From the NCBI GenBank assembly GCA_002633005.1, contig NMRA01000142.1:728860-792859 (forward strand): a stretch of DNA of 64,000 bases. Reading direction: 5' to 3'. The notes under the pieces were generated by a model, which worked only from the letters and a program-made list of their open reading frames with translations, did not search any database and was not told the DNA's origin. Each line of letters opens with the position of its first letter. The stretch's first letter is position 1. Source of the DNA: Phoronis australis (taxonomy: Eukaryota > Phoronida > Phoronidae). A program made the position numbers and the translations under genes. This document shows, one piece after another, positions 1-13,000 of the stretch.

Positions 1-1348
1 GAAGTGCTCTGGCATACATTGGATGTATTGATGTACAGAATTGCCTCAACACAGTGTTGAGCCTTAACAATAACCAAACAGGAATTCAAGGCTTACATAA
101 ATCAATGACCAGGCTTCCTCCTGGCCCTGGTTATATCTATATGGACTTAGTTAATATTTTATGGCAGATGGTCCAAGGGTTGACTAACCAATTCATTCAG
201 GAGTAGAGTAATGGGCAATTAATTCTCCTGCTTGCCTCTGGGAATACACAAAATTGAGACAACTGCAGCTGATATCTGAGTGATGTCTAAAATAATTTGG
301 CTAAAACTATGGCCAGTCCATGCTGTAAGGATATTATAAGCTCACATAGGAATGGAAGTTTTCTCCCAATTCATACTACCCACTATTTCCATAAGTAATT
401 GATACAAAAATGTTATAAAATGTTGTACAAGTTCAAGTCCTGGGTAAATCAACAGCATTTAAATTGAGGAAAATCAATAGTTAAAAACATACAACAGAAT
501 ACAGGCATTCAAAATTGAAAATGTTTGGTTGAACCTTTGCCAATAGGTGAAGTAACTCATACGAGTACGATAATAAAATTTTATCCTACTATTGTTCACA
601 CGTTGTTATCTTTATTTTCGATGTTTAAAGTGCCTCAAAGACCAAGAGGTACTACAGAATACTGAGAGAAATAGAGCTCTGCGTAAGTTCGATATAAAGC
701 TTCCGCAATTCAGAATATTATGCCCCAGAACGGTGAAATTTTTTGAGTATTTCTTAAGAAATAAATTGAAGAAATTAAAGTACATTGCTACAGCAGGGCA
801 ATTTGTATGTAATCAAGTTGTACCATAGCTGCAAACAAATTGGTTTGAAGATTTGTGGACAGTCCCGGCAAAACACAGTGAGAAGACCTTGAAAAATGCA
901 AAAAGGACAATTTAGACTGTAAATCATGCAGTATTTTTACTGGAACATATAATATACAGGGGGTTCCCCAGTGTACAAACAAACTTAAGTTAAGGGCAAA
1001 CTGGTCAGACAAAAAACAAAGCATATTTGCTTCCGATCTGTGGTTGTTTTGAAAATTATGTTGATCTTTCTTTTGGACATATCTTTTTAGTTGACAATTG
1101 TTTCAAAAACAAAAATTGATCACCTGATATCAGCTATAGTACTGTAGCAATTAATGTATTTTCTTTTTCAATTCATATCTCAGCTAATTAGTGATGCGGC
1201 TATGTTTTTTTACAAAAATTCACCCAATGCCCGGTATCTGATTTTAAGCAGTGATGTGCACCTTCGAAAACAAAGAACTGAAATGTGCATTGCTACAGAC
1301 AGTACGGACCTGCCAAATACGCTGGCTTTTTATCCATGATCAACTCAC
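1..1348 (-). other. TMEM164 intron 1 (part)
   Basis: This stretch lies downstream, on the minus strand, of the splice donor of TMEM164 exon 1 and runs to the window edge. The donor reads GTGAGTTG at 1341-1348. I looked on the minus strand for the next TMEM164 exon, which should continue after the NPCH motif with membrane-spanning sequence, and did not find it. The short open frames here have no recognisable similarity. No transposon with clear ends was seen. Confidence 0.6.
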
Positions 1349-1699
1349 CTGCAACATCGTTGTTACATGACACGGGTTGAAAATCCAGATAACTTGTTCT
1401 GTTGAAAACTTATAGCCAAGCTCAATACCATAAGTGATGCACAGTGCCACTAACAGAACTCTCTTGCCCCACGGATCTACCCTGTTCATTTGAGGAACTG
1501 TTTGGGGCAATTTCAACTTCGGATATGCATAAGCAATCTCAGCAGCTGCGAGTAAACAAGTAAGAATAGTTTCGTATATCTTCTGAGCTGGTGGTATAAA
1601 TTTAACACAGTCATCACCACCAGTCCCTGATATGGAGAAGTCCACTCCTGCATACGTCCATGCAAGACCCCAACTCCCTTCTGCGGAGGTCGCTGACAT
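1349..1699 (-). CDS. TMEM164: TMEM164 exon 1 (5' coding part, 117 residues)
   Basis: The exon starts at an ATG in good context (gccATGT) and encodes 117 codons ending exactly at a GTGAGT donor. The protein aligns with the start of vertebrate TMEM164 as I remember it: an early GVD...GTGGDDC segment, a hydrophobic helix (about residues 42-58), a short variable linker, then LLVALCITYGIELGYKF and IFNPCHVTTML. TMEM164 is a multi-pass membrane acyltransferase reported to make arachidonoyl ether phospholipids that promote ferroptosis. Its reported catalytic cysteine sits in the NPCH motif, which is residue 110 here. The linker between the first helix and the LLVALC segment is shorter than in human. 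The remaining exons, including the one carrying the second reported catalytic residue (a histidine), are outside the window. Confidence 0.9.
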
Positions 1700-3134
1700 G
1701 GCTATTTTCCAGAGATGATGAATCGAATCGATTGTTTACAACTCAGCTGACAGACAACTCGTCAACTATAAACGTAAAACAGGAATGTACAGTTCTCGAG
1801 TCTTGGGATAGAGATTCCTCAGGTACCTGAAGAAGTGATCGATTACAAAACGTCTGATTAAGATAGTGGTTGTAATCCTTCTGGTAGCACTGGGTATCGC
1901 TTCCTACTCGCTTAAAAGTCGCGACTCCGTTTGGTAGCCTAATATTTCACGGACTCACGCGAACATTACGTCAAACGAAATTCCCAGTCCACTTCGCATA
2001 GTATTTGAATATTTCATAGCGAATGTTGTTCCCCCTGAACGGCCTACCGCACTAATCGAAGACAGTCTAAAACTGGACGACATACACTTCTCTTTGTGGC
2101 GCGGTGTCGAGCAGATGAAGCAGATCGATTGCGCGAACGCTGACTGACAACCGTGACTTTCGGAGTCACTTCGAGGAGTTCACTGAAAACAGTTAAGTTA
2201 TTCAGACTACATGCAACAGACCGATAAGTGGTAGAAGACTTATTCCATAATCACGTCTTAGAGCCCTGAGTTCGTGAGAAATAATCCTAGAACAAGTGAA
2301 AAAGAAGTCCGGTTCGTTAGCCAAAAGTCGATATGAATAACAGAGACGTCTGGTGTATAAGAGCAGAACTACTAGTGACTGAAAGCAGAGACCACAGACA
2401 GTATCTATCGTCTTTCGGCTGCTCAGCCTGGGAGCAATTTGCTGTGTCGGGGGAGGGGCATTTGATAAAGTGTTGTCCTAGTTTAGCCAACCAACTTCAA
2501 AATAAACCGATACTTCGGGAACCCCTCAAGACTCAACCTGCAAAACAATTTTGGGGGTTATGTCACGCAAACACTTTCCCTAATTCTTCAAGTTGGCTGG
2601 TTCACTAGTTGGCGTTTCCGTCGACCCTGCAAACTTTCCGACCGCCGTATACTGTCAACTAAGATACTATCTTTGGTCAACAGTAAAAAAATAAGTTTTC
2701 TTAAATTTGTTTATAATTGGCAAAGAACTGAATCAGTTGATCAGGACCGTTTTAGTCCGCCACTCAACTGCTCGGTACAAAAACCCTTGTTAAGTCGTTT
2801 GAATCATGGCAATCTTCTGCACTTGAGATGCAAGATTATTTTATATGTATTTTTCAGTGATAAATCTTTAGGTGATTCTAAAAGGTCATGCCGCGCCTCG
2901 ATCGAAGCCTAGCCCTTGAATGTCCGAGTCCCATGGGGCAGTGGTTTGGGAACCTGTCCCAAGAAATTCTGAGAATTAAGGTATGTTAACGTGAATTGTA
3001 ATGCATACCATTGGTCCTGTTACAGCTTTAGCACTAAAATCGTTTTCAAATATTCATAAGAAATCCTCGTTACAGCAGTACAGTACCGTAATAACACACG
3101 CAAACAAATGCATAGGAAGGGAAACATGCCACTG
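1700..3134. other. upstream flank and presumed promoter of TMEM164
   Basis: This is the 5' flank of TMEM164 on the minus strand, so its promoter and 5' UTR should lie in the first few hundred bases. I see no TATA box at a convincing position. An open frame of 91 codons on the plus strand at 2333-2608 resembles no family I know and has no splice or context support, so I do not call it a gene. Confidence 0.4.
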
Positions 3135-3210
3135 ACACACACGCACGCACGCACACGGCACGCACGCACGCACGCACACGGCACGCACGCACGCACGCAC
3201 GCACGCACAC
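3135..3210. repeat. (CACG)n microsatellite
   Basis: About 75 bp of CACG tetranucleotides, interrupted twice by CACACGG. The long open frames on the minus strand here, rich in Cys, Val, Arg and Ala, are translations of this repeat and not genes. Confidence 0.95.
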
Positions 3211-4054
3211 TCAAATACCTTTTTAGAGACCTGGACATCAAGTTTAACACTGGCTAATATTAAAAAAGAGTCAAGGAGGACCATCTTCTTCCAACATTTT
3301 TCAGATGCAGAAATAAATTCCTCATGGACTGAGTGTCGGTAACAATCTCCTTCCTAAAAAGCTCAATCAGGGGCTTCTTGGCGGTAGGCTAAATGTGATG
3401 TTTTACCAACAAAACGAGTAAACTGGTTCGATTTGATTCGTGTCAGATTTCCGCCATTTGGATGAATCACGTGATTCCTACTTTATTTCAGATGTTGGTT
3501 TTTGTAAGTGCATTCAATTAAGTGGGAATGTAAATACGTTTGTTAGCAATATTTACTAACACGTTTGTTAAGTTTCGGAATTTTTGTTGCAATGAAAAAT
3601 TAAGCACGTTAGTCCAATGAAAGGGTGGAAAGAAACTACAAATACTACAGCTGTTACAAACTGATTCGTAAGACATAAAATATCCACCGGAGTCGAGAAA
3701 ATCATAAATATAAACTACATCTTTTTTATACCAGTGATTATAAAAGACTCACTGCTGTCTAGTATTGGATTTGTTGATATTGAAACGATATTCATTCTAT
3801 ATTCATTCTTTTCAGTGTTCTGAATTTGGTCAATAGTAATCAAACACATCAGACCAAAATAAATTTGTATTGAATACATTGTAGAATGCACCGCAAATGT
3901 AAACAGTCATGACAAGTCACTGACTAATGTTACGCCAGTAATTATTTCCAAACAGACAATTAGTTTCAAACAGTCTATGAATCAGTACAGCTTAAGAGAT
4001 TTAACAAAGGATTCAATATAAATCATATCATAATCTCCTTGTGAAAAGTTTTAC

Positions 4055-4415
4055 AATCATAAGCACGAGCATAGCGTTTTACACACGAACCACCTAAGAA
4101 CCTATGAATCATGCGTACGAACCATGAATAATGCTTCGATCCAAAAATCACGCATACGAATAAAAATCATGCGCACAAACCACAAAATTAACAAACATGA
4201 AGCATCTGAAATCACGTGCACGAACCACCTGTTCGTGCGTGATTCGATGCTTATGTGTACGTATGATTTTGTGTTCGCATGATTTTTGTGGTTCGTGTGC
4301 ATGTTTTTTGTTCGTATGCTTGATTTTTAGGTTCGTATGCGTGATACACGGGTTCGTATGCATGATTCATATAATTCCTAGGTGGTTCGTGCGTAAGATG
4401 TTCGTGCGTATGATT
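4055..4415. repeat. foldback hairpin built of CGAACCAC-type units
   Basis: The left half and right half are reverse complements over most of about 360 bp. Left: AATCATAAGCACGAGC, then CACGAACCACCTAAG. Right: CCTAGGTGGTTCGTGCG, then TTCGTGCGTATGATT. The centre is near 4230, at CACGAACCACCTGTTCGTG. Within each arm a short motif (GCATGATT next to a CGTACGAACC-like string) recurs in degenerate form. It has no coding content. It looks like a non-autonomous foldback element. Confidence 0.85.
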
Positions 4416-4680
4416 CTAAGGTACCCCTGGTTATTTCGTCATTTTGCCACCTCAAACAAACTTGAGATACATCTGTTAAAGACGTTTAATCGATTGTCTG
4501 GACGGAAGAAAGAACTGAACCAGCCTACGCAACAAGGGAGAGAGAGAGAGAGTTAATTACAATAATTCTGACAAGGGAAGTTATGGTCTTTTAAACCAGA
4601 TCAATATTTGTTATTCAGTTTGATTATATATTGGTTATAGTTTAATTTCACAATCTCTGATAGGTCAACGCTGAAATTAA

Positions 4681-5305
4681 TTACCGATTTCCGAAAATAG
4701 ACCCAACTAAAAATAACCCCGTGGGCGGAAATTCGAAAAAATTTCCAAAAGTACGGCCATGGGCGTATTTACGGTAACTGTTTGCATGTTTTGAAAATGT
4801 GATGAATTGTTCAAAAATACGTATATGATATGTTTCGATGTAAAATTTTGTTTATTTTTGCTCAGTAGATATTATATTTTAGGATCGGGATTTTACAGAA
4901 ATTGCATAAATTGCTCGTAAATAACTGCATTAGCAGTGTGAATAACAATTAAAATACACTGTGTTTGTTGAATACGAAATACGTATGGACCAATAAAGTT
5001 CATGTAAGTCACATACAGCTACGTACAACAAAAGGACGTGATTATTACAAAAATCTTCACAACTATTTTGTTTAACTTAACGGGACAAAACTGACAATGG
5101 TTAATGTTCTACTCCGTCACGTCCATCAGACTATCTCCATCACTGGAGTTTTAAAAGGTTTCCCTTCGCTGAAGTCTTCAAATGGGTCACATTCGTCGTC
5201 GATCTCAAATACGCAGCCGCTGTACGCGTTTGACACAATTTCCGAAAATACTCCGCNATTTCCGAATACCCGCCTATGGGCCTATTTTCCGAAATTCCCG
5301 GTTAA
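4681..5305. mobile_element. non-autonomous DNA element with TTTCCGAAAATAGRCCC termini
   Basis: The left end reads TTACCGATTTCCGAAAATAG and the right end, read on the other strand, TTAACCGGGAATTTCGGAAA followed by ATAGGCCC, giving inverted termini of roughly 28 bp. No transposase frame is present between them. A sequencing gap of one N lies inside at 5257. A related copy lies at 44050-44515. I could not define a target-site duplication. Confidence 0.65.
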
Positions 5306-5344
5306 AAGGTGACAACCCGGTTTTGTCCTGTTAACAGATATTAA

Positions 5345-5545
5345 AATGACGTTCCCATCTAGTTCTCTAAAACAAAATAATGCTCTGCAATCCTCGACAA
5401 CCCTCAAATGTTACAAGCAGGAATTTGAAAATTCCTTGCAAAGTTTGCTAAACAGGCAAGTGTGACCCACGCTTTAGGCCCAGAATTACGCGACAATTGT
5501 AGGGAAAGACCACCCACCAATAACCGTAATATCCTATCTGTGACC
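5345..5545. repeat. dispersed repeat family R1, copy 1
   Basis: This aligns over about 180 bp in the same orientation with 32045-32215. Shared landmarks include CTCTGNAA...CCCTCA, GCTTTAGGC/ACTTTAGGC, GGAAAGACCACCCACCAA against GGAAAGGAACACCCACCAAG, and GTAATAT. It is noncoding and old, with many indels. Confidence 0.6.
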
Positions 5546-6977
5546 AAGAAAGTAGAAGTTTTTATTTGAAAACTGCTTTTATCATTCCAGTGGGACGCCA
5601 ACGTTGCATTAGCAGGTGACAGAACCAGGACAGGTAGAAATCCCAAAACAGGGTTTAGTATTAGTGAAATTAGCCACGGAAAATTATTATTTGAGCAAAG
5701 ACGAAGATTGCTCAATCTTTTTGCGCCAAACCACGCACAATCCTTCCCATATTTGGTTAGAACGCTTAGAATTTATGAAATAGGCCCGGAAGATCAAGAG
5801 ACCCCTTCAAAGGTCCATTTAAGCCGTCAGACAGAGCACTGGGCAATCTACATTCTGCAATTTTTATTTTTTTTTTACCAGTTTTGATGAACTTTTGACC
5901 GCACTGGATCAGCCTGACGACAACTTCGGCTTAAGGAAATATTCGGATGTGAATCCTGAACTGCACTAAGACGAGTACTGTCGTTAAACAGAATTATACA
6001 CTGGCATTGAATCGCAAAAACATTAGAGGACAAAGAATTAATAACTTTTTCTAAGTCTACACACTGACAGAACAGGAATGTTACAGCTTCCAGTGTAATA
6101 CATTAGAGTCAAAAATAGGTGTGATATTTATATCTTTGAATCTTCTTATAAAGCTTGTTTTGGGTGTTGCTTATAAATGAAGGTCATGATACCTTTAAGA
6201 CGGCGATCAACATATCCCGATATCCTAATATTTAAGACGTAAAGAGCACGATTTCAGTCCAGTTACCCAAATATTCATAATATTTTGTAAGACGTAATGA
6301 GCAAGATTTTCAGTTACCCAAATATTGTTTGGGTTTATTCGGCCACTCTTGAAATGGCAGCGATGACACTTTGGTTTTGACTAGCCGGTAGGAACTCGAG
6401 TCATGTACTATGATCAATTAAACAACCTTACAAGAAAGACTGACAAATCACCCCAGACTTTTTCACAAATTCCACGGAAATTCCATGAGGGCATGGTGTT
6501 TGCTATTTTTGTACTTTTAGGACACACTCCGCCTAAAAAAACTGCAATAATTCGAGAATGGTAAGTCGGATCCAAAAACTTTCCCTAAAACGTTGTAGCA
6601 CTGAGAAAGATCTATTCACGTACTAAATTTCTAACAGTTTTGTCACATAACGCCAGGGTTGCAACACGTAGTCAATCAATAAAAAGCAATCGTAAATTTT
6701 TGAATAACTCAAGAACGGTAGGTCGTTGTCAGAAACGGATGACACATTCCACATAGTCCTTGGCGAGTTCTATCAACTTGAACATGCCAAATTTCACATG
6801 AATCCTTCAAAGGACCACGGAGCTAAAGTTCTGCGAAGCGAAAAATTTACCGTCACAGCGCCACCTTTTGTCCGATTCCATCAAACACAACAGACCCGAG
6901 GTCTTACAACTCCTTACAAGGTACGCTATGTGTAAGAATTTCATGTTGATTGGACGAAAAATGAGACCAGTAGAAAG

Positions 6978-7020
6978 AACAAACAAACAAACAAACAAAC
7001 AAACAAACAAACAAACAAAC
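6978..7020. repeat. (ACAA)n microsatellite
   Basis: Eleven or so uninterrupted AACA/ACAA tetranucleotides. The Lys-Gln-Thr-Asn repeat frame on the plus strand and the Cys-Leu-Phe-Val frame on the minus strand are artefacts of it. Confidence 0.95.
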
Positions 7021-7279
7021 TTCACTACAAGTAACACACTTGGCGAAATTTATTTCGCTAAGTAATAGAATCAAGGTGTGTGTTATATAATTCGAGTTTT
7101 ATTTTGATCAAGACAATTCTCAAGACAATGCAACCCTAGCCGATCATCCCATCATGCAGAAACCTCCCCAGACCATTAATTAGTGAGACAAATTACAACA
7201 CGAGCAACGTTGATAAGACTGCAGTGCAAACCGTCTGCTTTTAGGGTCATAAGTACCACAACAAATGACCACTAAGTAG

Positions 7280-7640
7280 CACTAACTATGTCAACCCCCT
7301 AAAAATAGGAAGATGTCCTCGCCTCCCTAATAAAAACCTATTTGCCTGAAATCTTAAAAATCCCTGAAGGATCTGCAAAGATAGAGGCAAACCTACAAAA
7401 ATGAAATTGCCACTAGGAGGCACAGCGGTAGTTGGATCCACCCGAAAGGAGTCATCCCCTTTTGTCACATTAATAGGAATGCACTAGACAAATTTTACAA
7501 GGATCCTGCAAGGGGTTTGGGATATACAGTGGTAGATAGGAAAAACAAAATTGCCATAGGGGTCACCAGTGCAGTAGTCCAATCCACCTGAAAGTCATCC
7601 ATACTCCTCATCTCTGTGGGAACACATCTTTCATGAAGAT
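7280..7640 (-). repeat. dispersed repeat family R3, copy 1
   Basis: The sequence contains 'CTCCCTAATAAAAACCTATTTG', 'GCCACTAGGAGGCACAGCGG', 'GATCCACCCGAAAGGAGT' and 'GGATCCTGCAAGGGGTTTGG' in that order. The same landmarks occur at 17885-18300 in the same orientation, and as reverse complements in 26860-27740. The family is made of units of roughly 120-180 bp, each carrying a YGCCNCCTAGTGGC-like core. It does not code for protein. Confidence 0.6.
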
Positions 7641-10058
7641 GCTCCAAGGAATGCCTCACAGAGACGATGGCAATATGCCACCACATATGTGGCGCATAAA
7701 AATTGTAAAATTTCAACATAGAACCAATTTAAGTGAAGAGCGCAATTTGATTAACCCAACAGATCTTGACAGAAATACCCAGATAACATTGGTACAAAGA
7801 GATTTTACAAAACGGCTTTGTTGCCAAAGTAAAACCGACTCCAGCTCAAGACAACAAAATGGTCAGAAACTGGCAAAATTCAGACAAAACAGAAGTACTT
7901 GAGCTGTCATAAACGACAATAAAAATATCAGGGCAACACAAAACCAAGATTCAACAGTATCACTCCCAATTTCAACAATTGTCACACTGCAATGTTCAAC
8001 ACACATTCCTACAGTAAATATTCATGACAGGTGGATTTCAGTAGAGTACAGGATACTAACGCACATGCCTGTTTGAAAACATACAAACATACTCTTCATA
8101 CACGCGAAACTTTGTGATGACTTATCAGACACAAACACACACAAAACTTCACAAATACATAACAACATACACATACCTACCTTTCTACATACTTGTGAAT
8201 AGCCACACTAAGAAATACCACAACACCACTTTCGTACCACAAAAAACTACCCACACTGCACTGCAACAGATCTAGATGGCACTTCTTTCACTATTGGTTG
8301 CTGCAGTGTTCATCACAACTTTATAATTATGAACATTACGTTGCCATTCTGAAGTCAGTGACGATTTACAGCTACAAAGTGAGTTGCTATGTTGACATAA
8401 ACAGTTACCAAATAATTTTATTTGTCGGAATCAGGATATGGCTGTCGAACATACAAGTTTTATGAAATAAGCTACCGAGGACTGGTGATTACAAATTCTT
8501 GACAAATACATAAATACAGCAACTCAATCTACTTTATAATGGCGATAATATGAGCAAATCATTACCTATGAAATTTACACGTTATCTAGTCTCTATACAA
8601 CTATGACCATTATAAAAAGTTTACATTTGCAAGGCCTTAAAGCACTACATACAAATTCATGCAGTGGTGACCAGCATAGTATAAATTAATGCTCTCCTAT
8701 TATCAGTTGGAACATACTCCACTGTAATTAGAGTACAAATTGTAACAGATTACTTAAAGCCATAAACAGCATTACTTTGAGAGGACATCAAATTCGTCTG
8801 GAAACAAATTTAGAGGTTATTTATGAATAGCAAATAATTACACGATTGCAATATTTACAGAGTAGAGTTAATTGACAAGTTTCCAGGACATATAAATTTT
8901 GTGTTGCAGTTGACTATTTTTGATCCCCATCTCCATGTTCTAAGTGGCTTTAAGACACAATTTAACAAAATAATGACAATAACAATAACAATTATGCATT
9001 GTTTCGAAATAATTTATAACATATGGAGGTTTTACATAAACTTTTTCACACTACGAATGTATAACCAGGGTAAAATGTCAACTTTAAGTAAAAGAACCAT
9101 TTTGCACCGGAAATATACAATAATTCTTCACTAATTTAACCCGAAGTGTGGCGAAGGAGCAAAATTCCATTTTAATTGTCTAATTTAACCATAAAAAGAT
9201 TAAGAAAATTTTTAGTCTGTTACTAGCATGCTTGTACTGTTTAGATATCACAAAACAACTTTTGGTAAGTTTTCCATTACTTGCAGTAAAATGAGAAGCC
9301 TTTGAAATTTGAAAAATTACTTTTGGTCAATTATTTTTGGGTGAAATCAGCGAAGAATTAGTAACTTATTGCTCTTACAACGTCCAGGAATTTCCTGGGA
9401 TTTATGCTTGATGCCCAGTTACACTGGCAGTGGGATTTTTGCAGTAACACTACATCTACATCTACACAAACGGTTATGATGTTATGGATGCAAATACTAC
9501 TAACACAACTGTTGATCTTTGGCACGTCGGATGCAGAATGAAAAATCACACATGACAAATTAAATTCACTATAAACCTGGTTGGTTTTAAAAGATTTATT
9601 CAGTTTGCCTGACTGAAGCCACAAAATGGCCACTTTATATGGTGCTGATGCAGGCTGTGATGATTAGGATGCGAGTGGCACCTATAGTGAGATTTAGTCA
9701 TACTTTTCAAAGTATCCACCGAGGTAAGTAACTTCCATAACACTGCGTCACATGAAGACAAACAGTTTATCCCAACAAGCATTTCCATTGAATAAAAAAT
9801 GAGTAATTTACTGTCAGGATTCAACAGTGCACAAAACAATGTGGACACTCCATTGAATTGACACATTACTTCCAGTTGTCAATGCTGGCATTTCACAAGT
9901 TTGATGATACGGGACAAAAGTTCTCTAATGGTAAAGTCATATTTTACAAAAGGACAACCAGTCTTTCCCAGCATTTAGTAGTCTGTCATGTGCTCAAAAC
10001 AAATGATTTCAACCTGAATTTCCCAAGTCGATGTAGATCAAACCGGTAACAGCAAGCT

Positions 10059-13000
10059 TCACACAACATTGACCTGCGTGAACTCTGCCTGGTCCTGGGT
10101 CAAAGGTCGTACACAATGGAAGAACTCTTTGATGTTGGTGATGACGCCGCGATTGAAGGGGTTGTAGTATTTACCGTTAGCATCTTTGAGATACTGGTAC
10201 CGCTTTAGGTTGATTCGCTCATTTGTGGTCAGGTTGATCGTCATATGGAACGTCTGAAAATGTTACCATGGTAATGCACTTTGAACCACATTCAAAACTA
10301 GCGGACCTAATTCACAACCACATCATGCAGAACCAACAAAGACCAAAGTGAACATTAGTTAGATAATCAAATTAATTAATCAATGCTACATGATGAAGTT
10401 TGTAATTTTATTCTCTGGTGTGCTTTGGGTACATCTGTCAAAATTAATCATTTTCAGAAACATAATTAAATCTTAAAAGGAATTGTTAACTTGTTTGAAC
10501 ACAGTTTAGATTCTGTTTAGCACATTCTACAGACTAAAAAAAGAGCAGTTTGATATCTTTCTATAAAAATGACTTTTGTAAAAGAAAAATACTCCTCAAA
10601 CTGGAAGTGAACTGCAATGCAATGAGCATGCTTTGAAAATGTCAGTCAGTTTGAGTCGTAAGTTGCCTTTTGCTTCTTCATTCTGTTAAGTGCACAATGG
10701 TGGGGATGTTCGTTGATTATCATATGACGTGGGCAATTATGCATGAAATGGGTTTTAAAACATTATATAACTGTGAGTTGATCAGACACAGAATGATCAC
10801 ACGGTGGAACTTATACACACCATGACAAATTCTGACTTGGAGAATTGTCGTTTTTATTATTTTTGCTTTGACAGAAATCAACTATTAAGACGCAAAATAC
10901 ATTTCAGAGTATGCAAAATATGCCAAATTGAACAAAAATGCCTTCACAAGTGGCAAGAGTCCCCTGTAATTGTTGTTCACCTGGCCCATCTCATCTGAAA
11001 CACATGTAGCTGAAATGATGTACCACCCCTCTCCTCTGTGTGTTCCATTACCCAGAAATAAGACTTTGATTGTCTCCAGACAATGGATCACAGACCCATG
11101 AGTTGTGTTTATTACGTCCACTTCCTAATGTTACATACATAGCTAAATAGGGTCAGGCGAACAGACAAAATGTTTAAAATAACCAATTTGTATTTGTTTT
11201 TGAAGAATAACGCTGAATGTACTGGCATTTCTCGTTGTTTTTGTCAAAAACAGTTCACAAAGTTCCATCTTATTCTGACTGGCATAAAACCAAAATGTTA
11301 CCAAAAGAGAAACTGTCCTTGAAAATGTACAATAAATAAAAACTTACCGAACATAATGTCACCATGAATGCCACAACCAGGAAGAGGGCATCAAACAACG
11401 CGCCTAGAATGACCAGCCAATCCCAGCCAAAGTTCACGATGAGGTAATAGGCAAAGTACAAAGTAATGAAGGTGACTGCGAGGGCGCATATGTCGAACAA
11501 CAGGAACCACACCCTGTAATGGAAACAGGAGACTAGATATGACAGCAACCAGTCACATCCTGTATACCTACAGTGAGTTTTATAAAACCAAGACTTGCTG
11601 TGTAAACTAAAACCATTAAAACCTAGCTATCGTATACTAGGTAAGTAAGAAAGGGACTTCAATCGTCATTTGTTTCTAAGTTGAAAACATTTTTGATGGA
11701 AGAGGTGAGTGATGTCATTGTGTGTGGAGGCAGTCATTAGATGATACCTAGCTGCCTTGAGTATGCCTGCTATGTCACTGGTCTCAAATTATCAACCACG
11801 AAACAAATAAAGATTACAGCGACATTAAACCCACAAAAAACAAATTTTGATTTGGGCTACTTACCATTATAAACTTTGTTTCAAACTATTTCTTAGTTAA
11901 AATTGAAGGTCTTTAAAAGACCTGGCAGTTCGTTATTGCTCAAGACCTGGCTCATAAAATTCCAGGTAACAACTTTTTGACAGGAAGTGCCCGGTTATCA
12001 TCACTCTAAGCTCCTTCTTGCAAGTACAGTGCTTCGGAAAATAAGCTGTGAGGCAAGGTTTTTTCTTTCTGTCACAACAATTGAGAGTAAATGACAAAGG
12101 AGTCGAGACTAAAGGGTGTGTGTGACAAAGATGAGAGGTCTGAGCTACAGACTCCCAGGGTTAAATCCGGGTCATACTGACACACAATACTGCATCAAGT
12201 GAACGTGTCTTCTGCTTCTGAGCTGAACTTCAATAGTTAATGAAAGGGAGTGCAAGTGAAGCTGGCTGGTTCTGTGCCATGAAGGCAGGAAAAAGAGATT
12301 TGATTCTTTAACATTTTTGTTACAGGTGCATAGCTTAGTGCGGTAAAGTTTCCTAAAACTTGAACAAAAATAATTACCAAAAACGACATTTTTTCCAACT
12401 TTCAAAAGCCAGCTGTATTGTTGAAATGCTCAAATTACCTTGTGTTTTTTGATTACAGTTGTACAGATATAAACTTTGGAAATAACGAAGTGAAGTATTC
12501 TTCCTGTTTACTTTAATAAAAGTAAACTTTGTTGACTATTTTTATAAAATAATTTTTCACTATTCCACCACATTGTCTTCTAAATTGAAGATTGAAGAAA
12601 CTTAACCATGCTACACTGGAGCGTAAATCCCATTGTGCGAGACCACTTTGACTAGGCGCAAGGCAAGTAGGTCAAATTTAAGCAGATATTTTGAGCAATG
12701 AGGTGTTATGTGTTGGCTAATCAGTCTCTAGTTTACGTTGGGCAGCGACTACAAGACTTACTATTCCTTCCTAAATATACCTATTAGTCTCATTCATACT
12801 GTTTTCATTTTCTACGAACTGCCAAATATAAATGAACTCACAAGCTCACATTTTGTCTCCCAATGCTCGGAAAGTTTTTGATTTATCTTATGAAATTATC
12901 CACAAACTTTACAACTCTATTCATTTTCCACGGGTATGTCATTTTCCATATTTTCCAAGGTGAATGGATACTGTGACATATTCCTATCAAGCAACAGTAC

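Larger units (their letters stand above)
5546..10058. other. intergenic region 3' of the palmitoyltransferase gene
   Basis: No gene was recognised. It holds old repeats, among them a doubled unit ('ATTCGAGAATGGTAAGTCG' near 6550 and 'ACTCAAGAACGGTAGGTCG' near 6707), an (ACAA)n run and a copy of repeat family R3. The part next to 10058 should contain the 3' UTR of the palmitoyltransferase. A minus-strand AATAAA (TTTATT near 9595) about 460 bp past its stop codon is a possible polyadenylation signal. Confidence 0.45.

Noticed and set aside
2333-2608. 91-codon plus-strand frame upstream of TMEM164 as a divergent gene
   Set aside because: No recognisable family and no splice partner was found. 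It could be a 5' exon of something, but nothing in the sequence supports it.
3020-3284. Two overlapping cysteine- and valine-rich open frames on the minus strand
   Set aside because: They are translations of the CACG microsatellite.
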